64,000 nt of DNA from Chitinophaga sp. XS-30 (GCF_008086345.1 NZ_CP043006.1:3284032-3348031); one strand, 5' to 3'; shown: positions 51,750 through 61,368, numbered from the stretch's first letter. Translations and numbers: made by a program. The notes: generated by a model not told the origin, from the letters alone.

Positions 51750-52487
51750 ATGGAAGACAGGATATTTTATACCACCATCCTTTTATGCTCGTTGCTGGCG
51801 GTGATCATCATCTTCTTTATCACCTCCATCATCCGCTATCACCGCCGGTACATCCACCTGCAGCGGGAGCGCATCACCGCGGAGATCAAACTGCTGGAAA
51901 ATGAGCGCAAACGCATCGCCACCGATCTGCACGACAGTCTCGGCCCGCTGCTGTCCACCGTCAAGCTCAATATCAGCAGCGTGGAGGTGAGCGATCAGCG
52001 GGACAAGATGGTCATCTCCAAATCATCCCGGTATATTGATGAGATCATTTCCAGCATGCGGCAGATCTCGTACGACCTGCTGCCGAATACGCTGGAAAGA
52101 AAAGGCCTGCTCGAAGCCATCCGCGAGTTTACCGACCACCTGGGGCAAAGCGGCCTGCTGGAGGTGAACGTTTACGCCATGAATCACATTCATGCCGATC
52201 CTGAAAGGGATATCCATATTTTCCGCATTGTACAGGAGATCATCCACAATACGCTCAAGCATGCGGGTGCAAAAAAGCTGGATATCGGCTTCAGCCAGGA
52301 TGAAAAGGAACTGCTGATCCTCATTCATGACGATGGAAAGGGCTTTGACGTGGAAAAAGCGAAAGACTCGCGCGGCCTCGGCCTCAAAAGCCTGGAGATC
52401 CGCACGGACATCATGCACGGCTCCATCACCTTCCGCTCCCGTCCCGGTGAAGGCACCCATTATTACATCAGGATACCGGTCAGATGA
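51750..52487 (+). CDS. NarX-type sensor histidine kinase (HisKA_3)
   Basis: This 245-residue kinase has one N-terminal membrane helix (ILLCSLLAVIIIFFITSII), a short coiled coil and the HisKA_3 dimerisation box ERKRIATDLHDSLGPLLSTVKLN with the phospho-acceptor His near residue 60. The HATPase_c part shows IVQEIIHNTLKHAG (N box), IHDDGKGFD (G1) and RGLGLKSLEIR (G2). It has no sensor domain of its own. The probable partner is the NarL-type regulator at 61369-62040, on the same strand but 8.9 kb away. Confidence 0.88.
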   Translation: MEDRIFYTTILLCSLLAVIIIFFITSIIRYHRRYIHLQRERITAEIKLLENERKRIATDLHDSLGPLLSTVKLNISSVEVSDQRDKMVISKSSRYIDEIISSMRQISYDLLPNTLERKGLLEAIREFTDHLGQSGLLEVNVYAMNHIHADPERDIHIFRIVQEIIHNTLKHAGAKKLDIGFSQDEKELLILIHDDGKGFDVEKAKDSRGLGLKSLEIRTDIMHGSITFRSRPGEGTHYYIRIPVR

Positions 52488-52520
52488 TTTGTCATTGATT
52501 TTCGTGTTTCCGGGATGCGT

Positions 52521-53759
52521 CTACCGGAAATGGATGATAAACCGGGTATCCCTTTCCCCATATGTTTCCAGGGAAAAATCCCAGCCGTGACCGAGCAGTA
52601 TTTCCCGTACCAATGTAAGGCCGATGCCCTGGCCGTCAGGCTTAGTGCTGTAAAAAGGGGTAAATAGACTGGCGGGTTCCTGTATGCCGCCACCGGTGTC
52701 TGTTATTTCCAGCGTATCGCGGCCGATGCTGAAGGTGATATCCCCTTCCCGGCCGATAGCGTCGATGCTGTTCCTGATGATGTTGATCAGCGCCTGTTCC
52801 AGCTGATGGCTGTCCGCCTGCACCCATACGGTCTGTGCGGGAAGATGGAAGCGGAAACGGATGTTTTTGTCCTTTGCCGGCAACTCCATCAGCAAGGCCA
52901 CCTGTTTGATGATGGCGGTCAGATCGGTGCGCTTGCGGTCAGGGGGCGGCAGCTTCACCAGGTCTGCAAAGTTGCGCATGAAGCGGTTGAGATGCTGGTT
53001 GCGTTCAGCGGCCACTTCCAGGGCGGACCGGTGCTGTGCGTCCAGCGGTTGCGCCTGGAGCGTGGAAGCTATGATAGAATTTACCGGGCCGATAGTGTTG
53101 TTCACTTCATGCGCCATCATGCGGATCACTTTGCCGTAAACATTTTTCTCCGCTGCCAGTATTTCGGCTGTCAGCTCTTCCACCATCACGAAATGCCGGG
53201 GAAAGCCCCGGTCTATGAAGTGGGATTTCTGCAATTTATAGGTGTTCACCCCGTTCAGTGAAATGCTGCGGGAATCGCCGGAGCCCAGGGCTTTGACCTC
53301 GCTCAGCAACGATGGCAGTGTTTTCAGCAGTTGCTGCGCACGGGGATTCACCTGTTGCAGATTACCATCGTAGTCGAGAATGATGATGCCGGTGGGAGAG
53401 GTCTGGATCAGTTTTTCGAGGAAGAAATGTTGTTGCTCCTGCAATGTCCGTTCCTCGCGCAGCTGGTCTATCATCTGGTTATATACGCTGATCAGCTGGT
53501 CCATTTCGTATTTGCCCGTTGCCAGGAACCTGACATTGAAATCCTTATCGCGGATGGCCTCTATGCCCTGCATGAGCATTTTCAGCGGGGCGATCAGCTG
53601 GCGGTAAAGCCGCCAGGCAACTACCAGCGAAAGGGCAATAAATATTTCCGAAACAAGGAAGAGCCAGCGGTTCTCCCTGAAGATAAAATAGGTGAGCACC
53701 AGCGCAATGCCGTGCAGGATAGCCACGAACAACAGGTATTTAGTCTTCAGCTTCATCAT
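52521..53759 (-). CDS. NtrY/NtrB-type sensor histidine kinase
   Basis: This 412-residue kinase has two N-terminal membrane helices (YLLFVAILHGIALVLTYFIF, WLFLVSEIFIALSLVVAW) with almost no periplasmic loop, then HAMP-like and PAS-like segments (SPTGIIILDYDGNLQQVNPRAQ). The HisKA box VIRMMAHEVNNTIGPVNSII follows, then an HATPase domain (INIIRNSIDAI, ITDTGGGIQ, GQGIGLTLVREIL). The absence of a large external domain suggests it senses the membrane or cytosol. It is the last gene of the efflux operon, overlapping the sigma-54 regulator by 20 bp, and presumably phosphorylates it. Confidence 0.9.
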   Translation of the reverse strand: MMKLKTKYLLFVAILHGIALVLTYFIFRENRWLFLVSEIFIALSLVVAWRLYRQLIAPLKMLMQGIEAIRDKDFNVRFLATGKYEMDQLISVYNQMIDQLREERTLQEQQHFFLEKLIQTSPTGIIILDYDGNLQQVNPRAQQLLKTLPSLLSEVKALGSGDSRSISLNGVNTYKLQKSHFIDRGFPRHFVMVEELTAEILAAEKNVYGKVIRMMAHEVNNTIGPVNSIIASTLQAQPLDAQHRSALEVAAERNQHLNRFMRNFADLVKLPPPDRKRTDLTAIIKQVALLMELPAKDKNIRFRFHLPAQTVWVQADSHQLEQALINIIRNSIDAIGREGDITFSIGRDTLEITDTGGGIQEPASLFTPFYSTKPDGQGIGLTLVREILLGHGWDFSLETYGERDTRFIIHFR

Positions 53760-55113
53760 ACGGGATGTTATATTTCTCCAGTCTGCGGTACAATGCGCTC
53801 CTGGTAAGTCCCAGCGCTGTGGCCGCTTTGGCGATCCTGTTCTGATGGAAGCTCATGGCCCTGCGGATCATTTCCACTTCCAGCTCCTCCAGTGTGGCGC
53901 TGCCTACGCCGGGCAATTGCAGCTGCCCTTTTTTGGAAGGAGAAAGCTCCAGCTGGGAGCGGAAATGCGGGATATCCAGCGTGTCGGTATGGTTCACGAG
54001 TATGGTGCGTTCGGTCAGATTTTTAAGTTGTCGGATATTGCCGGGCAGCGGCAGCTGTTGCAGCCATTTCATGGCTTCTTTGGTAACGCTGAGCTGCGGC
54101 CGGTTGTAGATCTCGCGCAAGTTGCGGATGAAGCTGTTCACCAGCAGGGGAATGTCTTTCGGCCTTTCGCGCAGCGGCGGCAAGTGGATGGTGATGAGAT
54201 TGATCCGGTATAGCAGGTCTTCCCGGAACGCGCCTTCCGCCACCATGTCATGCAGGTTTTTGTTGGTAGCGCACACCACGCGCACGTCTACGGTTTTGGT
54301 GCGGCTGCTGCCCAGGACTTCATAGGTCCTGTCCTGCAATACGCGCAGCAGTTTCACCTGGCTGCCGGCATCGAGGTCGCCGATCTCGTCCAGGAAAATG
54401 GTGCCTTTGCTGGCCATCTCGAAGCGGCCGGTGCGGTCGTATCGTGCATCTGTAAAAGCTCCGCGGATGTGGCCGAACATTTCGCTTTCGAACAGCGTGG
54501 TGGAAATGCCGCCCAGGTTCACTTTTACGAAGGGCTTGTTCCGGCGCAGGCTGTTCTGGTGAATGGCTTCGGCGATCAGTTCCTTGCCGGTGCCGCTTTC
54601 GCCCATGATGAGCACGGAGGCGTCGGTGGCGGCCACCCGGCCGATGGTTTCCAGGATGCGCAGCATGGCGGGATCATCGCCGATGATATGCGAAAAATCG
54701 AACTGCGCATCCAGTTGCCTGCGGCTTTGCTGTGCGCTTTTTTTGCCCTGCAGGCTGAGCAGGGTCCCTACGGATTGCAGGATATTGGCATTGCTCCAGG
54801 GTTTGGTCATGAAATCGCTGGCGCCCAGCTTCATGCCCTGCACGGCCAGTGCTATGCTGCCCCAGCCGGTGATGAGTATGACGGGGATGGTATTGTCGAA
54901 CTGCTTGATCTGTTGCAGTATTTCCATGCCTTCCTGGCCGCTGGTGCCCAGGGAAAAATTCAGGTCCAGCAGCACGAGGTCAGGCCGGTGGCGTTGTATG
55001 GCGGCCATAGCCCCGGCGGCGCTGTCTTCAGCCCCGGCTTCATAACCTTCCTGCCGCAAAAGCAGCAGGAGGGAGGTCCTTACGGCAATATCGTCGTCAA
55101 TGATCAGGATCAT
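53740..55113 (-). CDS. Sigma-54-dependent response regulator (NtrC family)
   Basis: This 457-residue activator has a receiver (LIIDDDIAVRTSL, phospho-acceptor in LVLLDLNFS, MTKPW), an AAA+ domain with Walker A GESGTGKE and Walker B FLDEIGDL, and a Fis-type helix-turn-helix (RIAKAATALGLTRSALYRRLEKY). The sigma-54 contact loop reads GAFTDA instead of GAFTGA, a variant I believe occurs in other Bacteroidota. The regulator lies in the same operon as the transporter it probably activates, and a sigma-54 promoter stands before the first gene. Confidence 0.93.
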   Translation of the reverse strand: MILIIDDDIAVRTSLLLLLRQEGYEAGAEDSAAGAMAAIQRHRPDLVLLDLNFSLGTSGQEGMEILQQIKQFDNTIPVILITGWGSIALAVQGMKLGASDFMTKPWSNANILQSVGTLLSLQGKKSAQQSRRQLDAQFDFSHIIGDDPAMLRILETIGRVAATDASVLIMGESGTGKELIAEAIHQNSLRRNKPFVKVNLGGISTTLFESEMFGHIRGAFTDARYDRTGRFEMASKGTIFLDEIGDLDAGSQVKLLRVLQDRTYEVLGSSRTKTVDVRVVCATNKNLHDMVAEGAFREDLLYRINLITIHLPPLRERPKDIPLLVNSFIRNLREIYNRPQLSVTKEAMKWLQQLPLPGNIRQLKNLTERTILVNHTDTLDIPHFRSQLELSPSKKGQLQLPGVGSATLEELEVEMIRRAMSFHQNRIAKAATALGLTRSALYRRLEKYNIPYDEAED

Positions 55114-55131
55114 ACGGTCGTAAATGTAATA

Positions 55132-56304
55132 TTAATCTTCATGCAAAGCCACTGCCGGGTATATCTGCGCCGCCTGCCTGCCGGGATAGAACGCGCAGAT
55201 CGCTGCAAGCAGGTAGATGAACAGCACGGAAAGCAGGATAGCCGTGACATATACGCCGGAAGGCATGTCGAACAGGTTCAGCAAGGGGAACTGCACAGCG
55301 AAGAATACTCCGATGAGGAGCGCGAAGGTGGACAATATCATCGTTTCGCTGACGATCTGCCCCGAAATGCCGTAACCGGTGGCGCCTATCGCCCGCCGCA
55401 GCCCGATCTCCGCCCTGCGCCTGCTCACGTTGTACCAGAGTACGCCGAAAATGCCCAGGGCCACGTTCACGATCAGGAATCCGCCCACCACCAGCAGAAA
55501 TATCATGGGGATGAGAGTGGTATTGTTCATGGCAACACGTTTCTCCGTGAGCCGTTCTATTTCGATGGTAGAAGTTTTCAGCGCGTTGCTGAAAGTGCGG
55601 AACAACCTGCTTTCAAAACCCGCGTCCGCGCCGGGCTGATAGGAGATGAGGATGCGCGACAGGAAAGCGCTGTCGTCCATGCGCTTGTAGGTGCCGGCGG
55701 TCAGCGGGGCATAATCCCCTTTGTCCTTCAGCGTTTGCACCACGCCAACGATACGGTTCTGCTGCCCGTTCAGCTCCAGCGTTTTACCTACTGCACTTTC
55801 ATTGGGGAAGAATTTTTCTTTCAGCACATCGTTGATCACCATGGGCTGTTCCTTCCCCAGTGCATCATTGGCGTTGAACCAGCGGCCTTCCAGCATGCTC
55901 GCTTCCACTGTCTGCGGGAAATGATCGTCCGTTGTGTAGTAATGCGCCATTTGGTAAATGCCGTTGTAGGTGATGCCGTTGTTCGTGGTATTTACAGAAA
56001 AGGGGCTGTTGGTGCTGACGTAAGACATGCCTTTGACTTCCGGCATGGAGGTTACGCTGCGCCTTAGGGACTGGAACACGTTGTACGTGGAATCCTTGTT
56101 GGTATTGCTCCCCGGCGGGGCGAACCAGGAAACGGCCAGTACATTATCGTACCGGAAGCCCATGGGCCTGCGGTAATTGGTGTAGTAATACACGATCAGC
56201 GTGAACACCGCAAACAGCACCATGAAGGAAACGATCATTTCCAGTATCAGCAGGGCATGCTGTTTTTTCTTGTTCCAAATCAGCGTAAATAGATGCTTGA
56301 ACAT
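55132..56304 (-). CDS. MacB/FtsX-type ABC transporter permease (second)
   Basis: This 390-residue permease has one N-terminal membrane helix (LLILEMIVSFMVLFAVFTLIVYYY), a periplasmic MacB_PCD domain and three C-terminal helices with a FtsX core (YNVSRRRAEIGLRRAIGATGYGISGQIV). It follows the other permease by nine bases; the two probably form a heterodimer with the ATPase encoded upstream. Together with TolC and the adaptor it should span both membranes. Confidence 0.9.
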   Translation of the reverse strand: MFKHLFTLIWNKKKQHALLILEMIVSFMVLFAVFTLIVYYYTNYRRPMGFRYDNVLAVSWFAPPGSNTNKDSTYNVFQSLRRSVTSMPEVKGMSYVSTNSPFSVNTTNNGITYNGIYQMAHYYTTDDHFPQTVEASMLEGRWFNANDALGKEQPMVINDVLKEKFFPNESAVGKTLELNGQQNRIVGVVQTLKDKGDYAPLTAGTYKRMDDSAFLSRILISYQPGADAGFESRLFRTFSNALKTSTIEIERLTEKRVAMNNTTLIPMIFLLVVGGFLIVNVALGIFGVLWYNVSRRRAEIGLRRAIGATGYGISGQIVSETMILSTFALLIGVFFAVQFPLLNLFDMPSGVYVTAILLSVLFIYLLAAICAFYPGRQAAQIYPAVALHED

Positions 56305-56313
56305 ACGATCTTT

Positions 56314-57552
56314 TTAATAGTTTTTCAATGCGGTCACCACATGCAGCCGGCTCATGCGCCAGGCGGGGTACACGCCGGACATCAGGCCGAATACCAGGCA
56401 TACCAGCAGGCTGATGGCGAGCACTTTTACATTCAGGTAGAGGTACACATCTTCCAGCACCCCGGAGTTGTTCCATACGGCCAGGATGATCATGGAAAGC
56501 GCGATGCCGATGAGGCCGCCGATCGCAGTCAGGATCAGGTTTTCCACGATGAACTGTACGGCCAGTGTGCCGGAGGAGGCGCCGAAGGCCTTCCGGACGG
56601 CTATTTCGGAGGAACGTTCCATGATCCTGCTGATGTTGATGTTCACCAGGTTGAGCGTAGGCAAAAGGAGAAAGAAGACCAGTACGAGACCTGTGTACAG
56701 CAGCAGTGTATTCACCCCGGAATTTTCCTGGTTGCCGATGAACGTGCGCGTGAAGCTCGCCAGGTAAGGGTCGGCTCTGCTGGATATCTTGTCGTAATGG
56801 GGCGTATCCACCGGCAGCCGGCTTATCAGCTCATCGTATTCCGCAGCCATGGCGGATTTTGAAGAGGCGTCCCTTGCCTGTAAGATACCGAAATATTCGC
56901 CGTTCAGCTCCTTGTTCCGCGGGTCTCTTTTGGCCAGCGTATGGGGCAGATACATGTCCCCGTAAGTAGAGAACTGTGTGATAGGCACGCTTTTTACCAC
57001 ACCTGTCACGCGGTAGCGAACGTTGTCCGTTTCAATATAACGGCCTGTCACGGAAGGCAGATCACCGAAATACTTTTCACGGGTATTCTCCGAGATGACC
57101 GCTACTTTCTCCGCATTGTTGACCTGCCGGAGCGTGTAGGGCTTGCCTTCGAGGAACTCGAAATCCAGCACTTCCCAGAATACATCATCCGTAAATTTCT
57201 GGTCGATCACCAGTTTTTTGTTGTTGATATAGGTATTGCTTGGTTTGTGGAAGGAAGATATGGCGACTCTTTCCGGCGTTTTCATTTTTTTGACGTAGTG
57301 GTCCAGGAAATAGTAGCTGAGTGGGCCGTTCTTGCTGAACCCGTGCTTTTCGCCGGTAAGCCGCATCATGCTGACGTACAGGTTGCGGTTGCGGTGGGCA
57401 TCCGGGTAAGCGGAATCCACCAGGTGGTCGGAAAATGCGGTGAGCACCATGATGATCGTAAGGGAAAAGCTGATGCCGAAGAGGCTGATGAAGGTGAAGA
57501 ACTTTCTTCTTTTCAGCACGGCTATCGCGATCTTGAAATAGTTCCTGAGCAT
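56314..57552 (-). CDS. MacB/FtsX-type ABC transporter permease (first)
   Basis: This 412-residue permease has the same layout as its neighbour: an N-terminal helix (FTFISLFGISFSLTIIMVLTAF), a periplasmic domain, and a C-terminal three-helix FtsX core containing INISRIMERSSEIAVRKAFGAS. It starts 17 bases after the ATPase gene. Half-size permeases in tandem differ from the single fused permease-ATPase MacB of enterobacteria, but this split form is common in Bacteroidota. Confidence 0.9.
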   Translation of the reverse strand: MLRNYFKIAIAVLKRRKFFTFISLFGISFSLTIIMVLTAFSDHLVDSAYPDAHRNRNLYVSMMRLTGEKHGFSKNGPLSYYFLDHYVKKMKTPERVAISSFHKPSNTYINNKKLVIDQKFTDDVFWEVLDFEFLEGKPYTLRQVNNAEKVAVISENTREKYFGDLPSVTGRYIETDNVRYRVTGVVKSVPITQFSTYGDMYLPHTLAKRDPRNKELNGEYFGILQARDASSKSAMAAEYDELISRLPVDTPHYDKISSRADPYLASFTRTFIGNQENSGVNTLLLYTGLVLVFFLLLPTLNLVNINISRIMERSSEIAVRKAFGASSGTLAVQFIVENLILTAIGGLIGIALSMIILAVWNNSGVLEDVYLYLNVKVLAISLLVCLVFGLMSGVYPAWRMSRLHVVTALKNY

Positions 57553-57569
57553 TGGGATAAGTTTAAATG

Positions 57570-58235
57570 TTACTGCACCTGCGACCCGTCGAACAAGCGC
57601 ACGAGGCGGTGTGTTTTGCGGGCCATGTTTTCATCGTGGGTGACCATTACGATCGTAGTGCCTTCTTCTTTGTTCAGGCGTACGAGAATTTCCATCACAT
57701 CATTGCCCATGGCGCTGTCCAGGTTACCGGTCGGCTCGTCCGCAAGGATGATGCCCGGCTTGCCTACGATGGCCCTTGCAATGGCAACGCGCTGCTTCTG
57801 CCCGCCGGAAAGCTGGGAGGGAAAGTGTTTGGTACGGTTGCTGAGGCCCACCTTTTCCAGCGCATCCAGCGCCAGCTGCCGCCTTTCTTTGGCAGAGGCT
57901 TTTCGGTAAAGCAGGGGCAGCTCCACATTGTCGAGCACGCGGAGATCATTAATGAGATGATAGCTCTGGAAGATGAAGCCGATAGTGCGGTTGCGGAACC
58001 TGGCCAACTGTTTGTCGTTGAGCCTGGTTGCCGTGTTGCCGGCAATGCTGATATTGCCGCCGGTAGGCTCGTCCAGCAGGCCCATGATATTGAGTAATGT
58101 GCTTTTGCCGCAGCCAGAGGGCCCCATGATGGAAAGGAATTCGCCCTGGGCCACATTCAGATTGATGCTGTTGAGTGCCTGGGTTTCCACCGTGTCAGTA
58201 CGGTAAACCTTTTCAATGTTCTGTAAATGTATCAT
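57570..58235 (-). CDS. ABC transporter ATPase (LolD/MacB-type)
   Basis: ATG at 58235 gives 221 residues, the usual length; the longer frame upstream lies in the tolC gene. Walker A GPSGCGKSTLLNIMG, Q-loop FIFQSYHLI, signature LSGGQKQRVAIARAI and Walker B ILADEPTGNLD are all intact, with the switch His in VMVTHDENMA. It powers the two permeases that follow. Its start overlaps the TolC-type gene by 23 bp. Confidence 0.94.
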   Translation of the reverse strand: MIHLQNIEKVYRTDTVETQALNSINLNVAQGEFLSIMGPSGCGKSTLLNIMGLLDEPTGGNISIAGNTATRLNDKQLARFRNRTIGFIFQSYHLINDLRVLDNVELPLLYRKASAKERRQLALDALEKVGLSNRTKHFPSQLSGGQKQRVAIARAIVGKPGIILADEPTGNLDSAMGNDVMEILVRLNKEEGTTIVMVTHDENMARKTHRLVRLFDGSQVQ

Positions 58236-59691
58236 AAGTGATCTTTTTATTTTGTTCAAAATCGTAAAGGGATAAATAGCGCAGTTCATAGTAGGCCCCC
58301 CAGAATCCGCGCAGCGCCAGTATGAAGTCGCGCTTGGCCTGGTCTTTTTCCGCGAAGGCGATACTGAGGTCTGTAATGCTGAGGTTGCCCAGCACGTAGC
58401 GGCTCCGCGCGATCTCGTACTTCTCCGTGGCAATGCTGTCTGCCAGCGCACTGAGCGCCACCTGGCCTTTCATCATGTCGAACAGGGTTACCTGCGTTGT
58501 AATGGCTTGTATAAAATTTTGTTTATCCTGTTCTACTTCATACTGCGAAAATTCCAGGTTGGCTTCCGCCGTCCTGGTGCGGGAGCGTGACCGGCCCCAG
58601 TCCAGGATCGGGATGGAGAATGCGATTTCCACCAACTGCTGGTTCTGCGGGCTGCGGTACACTTTTGATATCGCAGGCGCCGTGTTGGTATAGCCCAGGT
58701 TGGCATTCAGCGTGGCGTTCAGCCCCGTTTCCCCGCGCGCCTTGGCCACATCCCGCTTTGCTTCCTGTATCCTCCGCAGGTAACCAATGGATTCGGCATT
58801 GTTGGTAAAGGCCTCTTCCAGCACCCGTTCTGTCTGCACGTTCATGTCGATCTCAGCCGGCGGCAGTTTCAGCGAGATATTTCTGGCCTGCTGCAGGCCG
58901 GTGTAGGCGCGCAGGTTGAGGCTGGCGATCTCCATATCGCGCATCGCTGTGCCGACAGACTTTTGGGCCTTCAGCGCTTCCAGTTGCAATTGTAATATTT
59001 CATTGCGGGAAATTTTCCCTAAAGCAAATTTTTCGTCAGCGATCCGTTGTATCTGCCGGGTGTTCTGCAGGTTGGCTTCGGCAATCTGGTGGTTCACCTG
59101 GGCCAGCAGGAGGTCAAAAAAATAGCCGCAGGCCTTTACAGCGATCAGCTCCATATCGGCAATATACTGCTGGCGGCTTTCCTGGTAACGGAGGGGTGCT
59201 ATTCGCTTGTCCCACTTCAGCTGGTTGAACCGGAAGAGCGGCTGGCTGTACCCGATCGTGTAGGGAATAGCATTATAGAGGGTGGTATTGCGGTCAAAGT
59301 CATCGAACCGCTGCAGCTCGGTGGCGCCGTAGATGCTGCCGCCGGTGGCGGTGATGCTTTGGCTGAAGGCCATGTTGAGCGTAGAGTTGTTGTTATGTAT
59401 CGGCTCGAACTTTACGGTGCCGTTGGGCTGCGTAACAGGCGTGGTGGTTTTCATGAAACCGGGCAATGTTCCGGTCAGCGCCAGCTGCGGCTGGTAATTG
59501 GAGCGGTAGGTGCGCCATTCCCAGTATTTTGTTTTCCTGACGGTGATGGCCTGTTTTGATGCAATGGAGCCGCTGCGGGCCATGCTCACGACCTGCGGGA
59601 GGGTGAGCGGGAGCGTGTCGCCGGGCAGGTCCTGAGACACCGTATCTTTTGCGGAAGCCACCCAAAGTAATATGATCAGCAGTCTCTTCAT
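58213..59691 (-). CDS. TolC-family outer-membrane efflux protein
   Basis: This 492-residue protein begins with a signal peptide (LLIILLWVASAKDTVS) and then two related halves of long helices separated by strands, as in TolC-type OEP proteins: LTLPQVVSMARSG near the N-terminus, LFRFNQLKWDKRIAPLRYQES, SIPILDWGRSRSRTRTAEANLE and the final LALRGFWGAYYELRYLSLYDF. It forms the outer-membrane exit of the exporter. It overlaps the adaptor gene by four bases. Confidence 0.9.
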   Translation of the reverse strand: MKRLLIILLWVASAKDTVSQDLPGDTLPLTLPQVVSMARSGSIASKQAITVRKTKYWEWRTYRSNYQPQLALTGTLPGFMKTTTPVTQPNGTVKFEPIHNNNSTLNMAFSQSITATGGSIYGATELQRFDDFDRNTTLYNAIPYTIGYSQPLFRFNQLKWDKRIAPLRYQESRQQYIADMELIAVKACGYFFDLLLAQVNHQIAEANLQNTRQIQRIADEKFALGKISRNEILQLQLEALKAQKSVGTAMRDMEIASLNLRAYTGLQQARNISLKLPPAEIDMNVQTERVLEEAFTNNAESIGYLRRIQEAKRDVAKARGETGLNATLNANLGYTNTAPAISKVYRSPQNQQLVEIAFSIPILDWGRSRSRTRTAEANLEFSQYEVEQDKQNFIQAITTQVTLFDMMKGQVALSALADSIATEKYEIARSRYVLGNLSITDLSIAFAEKDQAKRDFILALRGFWGAYYELRYLSLYDFEQNKKITYDTFTEH

Positions 59692-60932
59692 TTCAACGTG
59701 ATTTCACGGGCGTTCCTGAATTGGCTCATATCTGATGTGATGATGACATCGCCGGGTTGTACATTGTCTTTCAGCTCCACGTAATCAAAATTGCTCATGC
59801 CCGTGTGTACCGTGCGGCGAACGGCTTTGTTGCCCCGCAACACGAACACCTGCTGGCCCGAAGCGCCTTTGAACGCCGGTCCGTTGGCGATGCGCATCAC
59901 ATTGCTGCCGGTGGCGGTAACCAGGAATACTTCTACTTTCAGGTTCGGGCGCAATTGCGGATGATGCGGCTCATCGAGTTGTATATCAAATGTAACCGCA
60001 TTGTTTTGTACAGCAGGGTAAATGGTCTGGATGCGGCCCCTGATATCTTTGTCCTGCATGCGGACCCGCACCGGCATACCGGCCGAAAGCTGGTTCCCGT
60101 AACTGTCTGCAATGCTGCCGGTAACCTTGAAGCTGCCCAGGTCCGCGATGCGCGCCAGCGCTTCGCCTTCGCGCACTACGGTACCAATGTTCTTGTTGAT
60201 CCAGGTCACCACACCGCTGCGGTTGGCAGTGACGCTGGCCTGTTCCAGCTTCCGCTTCAATTCTTTCAGTTCCTGCGCCTGTATGGCCGCGGATATTTCG
60301 GATTCGCGCATTTCTACTTTCATGGACTGCTGTTTGTTGTGTATTTCGTTTTCCAGCTGCTTTTTTTCGAGCCGGGCCACTTTCAGGTTCATTTCCGCCT
60401 GCTCCACATCCTCGCGTGTGCCGCCGCCGGCCTTGAACAAACGTTTGCTGTTCTCAAGATCGGCCAGCAGCGCATTGATGCGCAATTGTTTGATCTCGTT
60501 GCTGTTTTGAAGGTCGAAATAACTTTTATCGAGCGCCAGTTTGAGCTTTCGCAGTTCGTTCTGCCTGGATTCCAGCTGGAATCTGCCTTTTTCGTATTCT
60601 CCCTCGATCCCGGATTTATCCAGCTTCAGCAGGCTTTGCCCGGCTTTGATGCTGCTGCCGGCGTCTGCCAGTACTTCCTGGATGGAAGCATTCACGGCGC
60701 TGGTGATCACCGCTTCGAATTCGGGCAGAATTTCACCTGCCGCGTTCAGCGTGTTCTCGATATTGCCTCTTTCCACCGTGGCGGTAGTAATGGCGGAGCG
60801 GCTGATGGAAGGGTGCAGCCAGCTGCGCAGCAGGAATACACCCGCAACGAGGGCTCCGGCGCAGGCCAGCAATACCAGCAGGCGTTTTCTTTTTCTTTGT
60901 GCAACATAGGCGGCAGGAAGCGCTTTGTCCAT
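59688..60932 (-). CDS. Periplasmic adaptor (membrane fusion) protein, HlyD/MacA type
   Basis: This 414-residue protein has one N-terminal membrane helix (LLVLLACAGALVAGVFLL), a lipoyl-like half (ILPEFEAVITSAVNASIQEVLADAGSSIKAGQSLLKLD), a long coiled-coil hairpin from about residue 115 to 215, the second lipoyl half (VTANRSGVVTWINKNIGTVVREGEALARI) and a C-terminal beta domain. It bridges the ABC permeases and TolC. It is the first gene of the operon, about 20 bp after the predicted start of the sigma-54 transcript. Confidence 0.92.
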   Translation of the reverse strand: MDKALPAAYVAQRKRKRLLVLLACAGALVAGVFLLRSWLHPSISRSAITTATVERGNIENTLNAAGEILPEFEAVITSAVNASIQEVLADAGSSIKAGQSLLKLDKSGIEGEYEKGRFQLESRQNELRKLKLALDKSYFDLQNSNEIKQLRINALLADLENSKRLFKAGGGTREDVEQAEMNLKVARLEKKQLENEIHNKQQSMKVEMRESEISAAIQAQELKELKRKLEQASVTANRSGVVTWINKNIGTVVREGEALARIADLGSFKVTGSIADSYGNQLSAGMPVRVRMQDKDIRGRIQTIYPAVQNNAVTFDIQLDEPHHPQLRPNLKVEVFLVTATGSNVMRIANGPAFKGASGQQVFVLRGNKAVRRTVHTGMSNFDYVELKDNVQPGDVIITSDMSQFRNAREITLK

Positions 60933-60962
60933 TGGCGGTTCAAAATTTATACGCCGGGATGT

Positions 60963-60978
60963 TTCAAGGAAAGTGCCA
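60963..60978 (-). promoter_or_regulatory. Sigma-54 (-24/-12) promoter of the efflux operon
   Basis: Read on the minus strand the sequence is TGGCAC-TTTCC-TTGAA. It matches TGGCAC-N5-TTGCA except for the C of the -12 GC, and the GG-to-GA spacing is the required 12 bases. Transcription would start near 60952, 20 bp before the adaptor start codon. An AT-rich pair of TTATAA motifs upstream (near 60990-61010) could be part of an activator site. Confidence 0.62.
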
Positions 60979-61296
60979 GAGTTAAGTGTTTTATAATCAT
61001 ATTGTTATAAGAAATGAGGATGCAAAAACCGTTCGATATCGGACAAAGTTTCCGGTTCCGGAATTTAATGGATATGGTGATGTGGCCCCTTTTCTTATCA
61101 TGAGTTCAGCTTCCGCTAAAAACCGCGGGAATATACAGGGTGTATCACTAATATGAAAGCGTAACGGCAAACGCAGATAATACTTGCCAACTTTATATTT
61201 CCTGTTTGCGTCATATCCATTATCGTTTGCGGAATAACATCCGATACCTTGGCTAAAAAATGGCTGTCCGTGGAATTTTCAGTCTTTTCGCATTAG

Positions 61297-61328
61297 TTGC
61301 CGGACACCAGTGATAATTTGTATATTTG
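61297..61328 (+). promoter_or_regulatory. Bacteroidota-type promoter (TTG / TATATTTG)
   Basis: TATATTTG at 61321-61328 matches the -7 consensus TAnnTTTG exactly, with a TTG at 61297-61299 (21-bp spacing) as the -33 part. The transcript would start near 61335, about 35 bp before the response-regulator start codon. Confidence 0.6.
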
Positions 61329-61368
61329 TATTGCACCCTGTTCACCACAACCGAGAAGCATTATCCCC

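Noticed and set aside
54250..56067. 605-codon open frame on the plus strand
   Set aside because: It lies opposite the sigma-54 regulator and a permease, both with clear motifs; the translation is low in structure and rich in His, Gln and Gly.
59757..61010. 417-codon plus-strand open frame
   Set aside because: It is antisense to the adaptor gene; Phe/His-rich without motifs.
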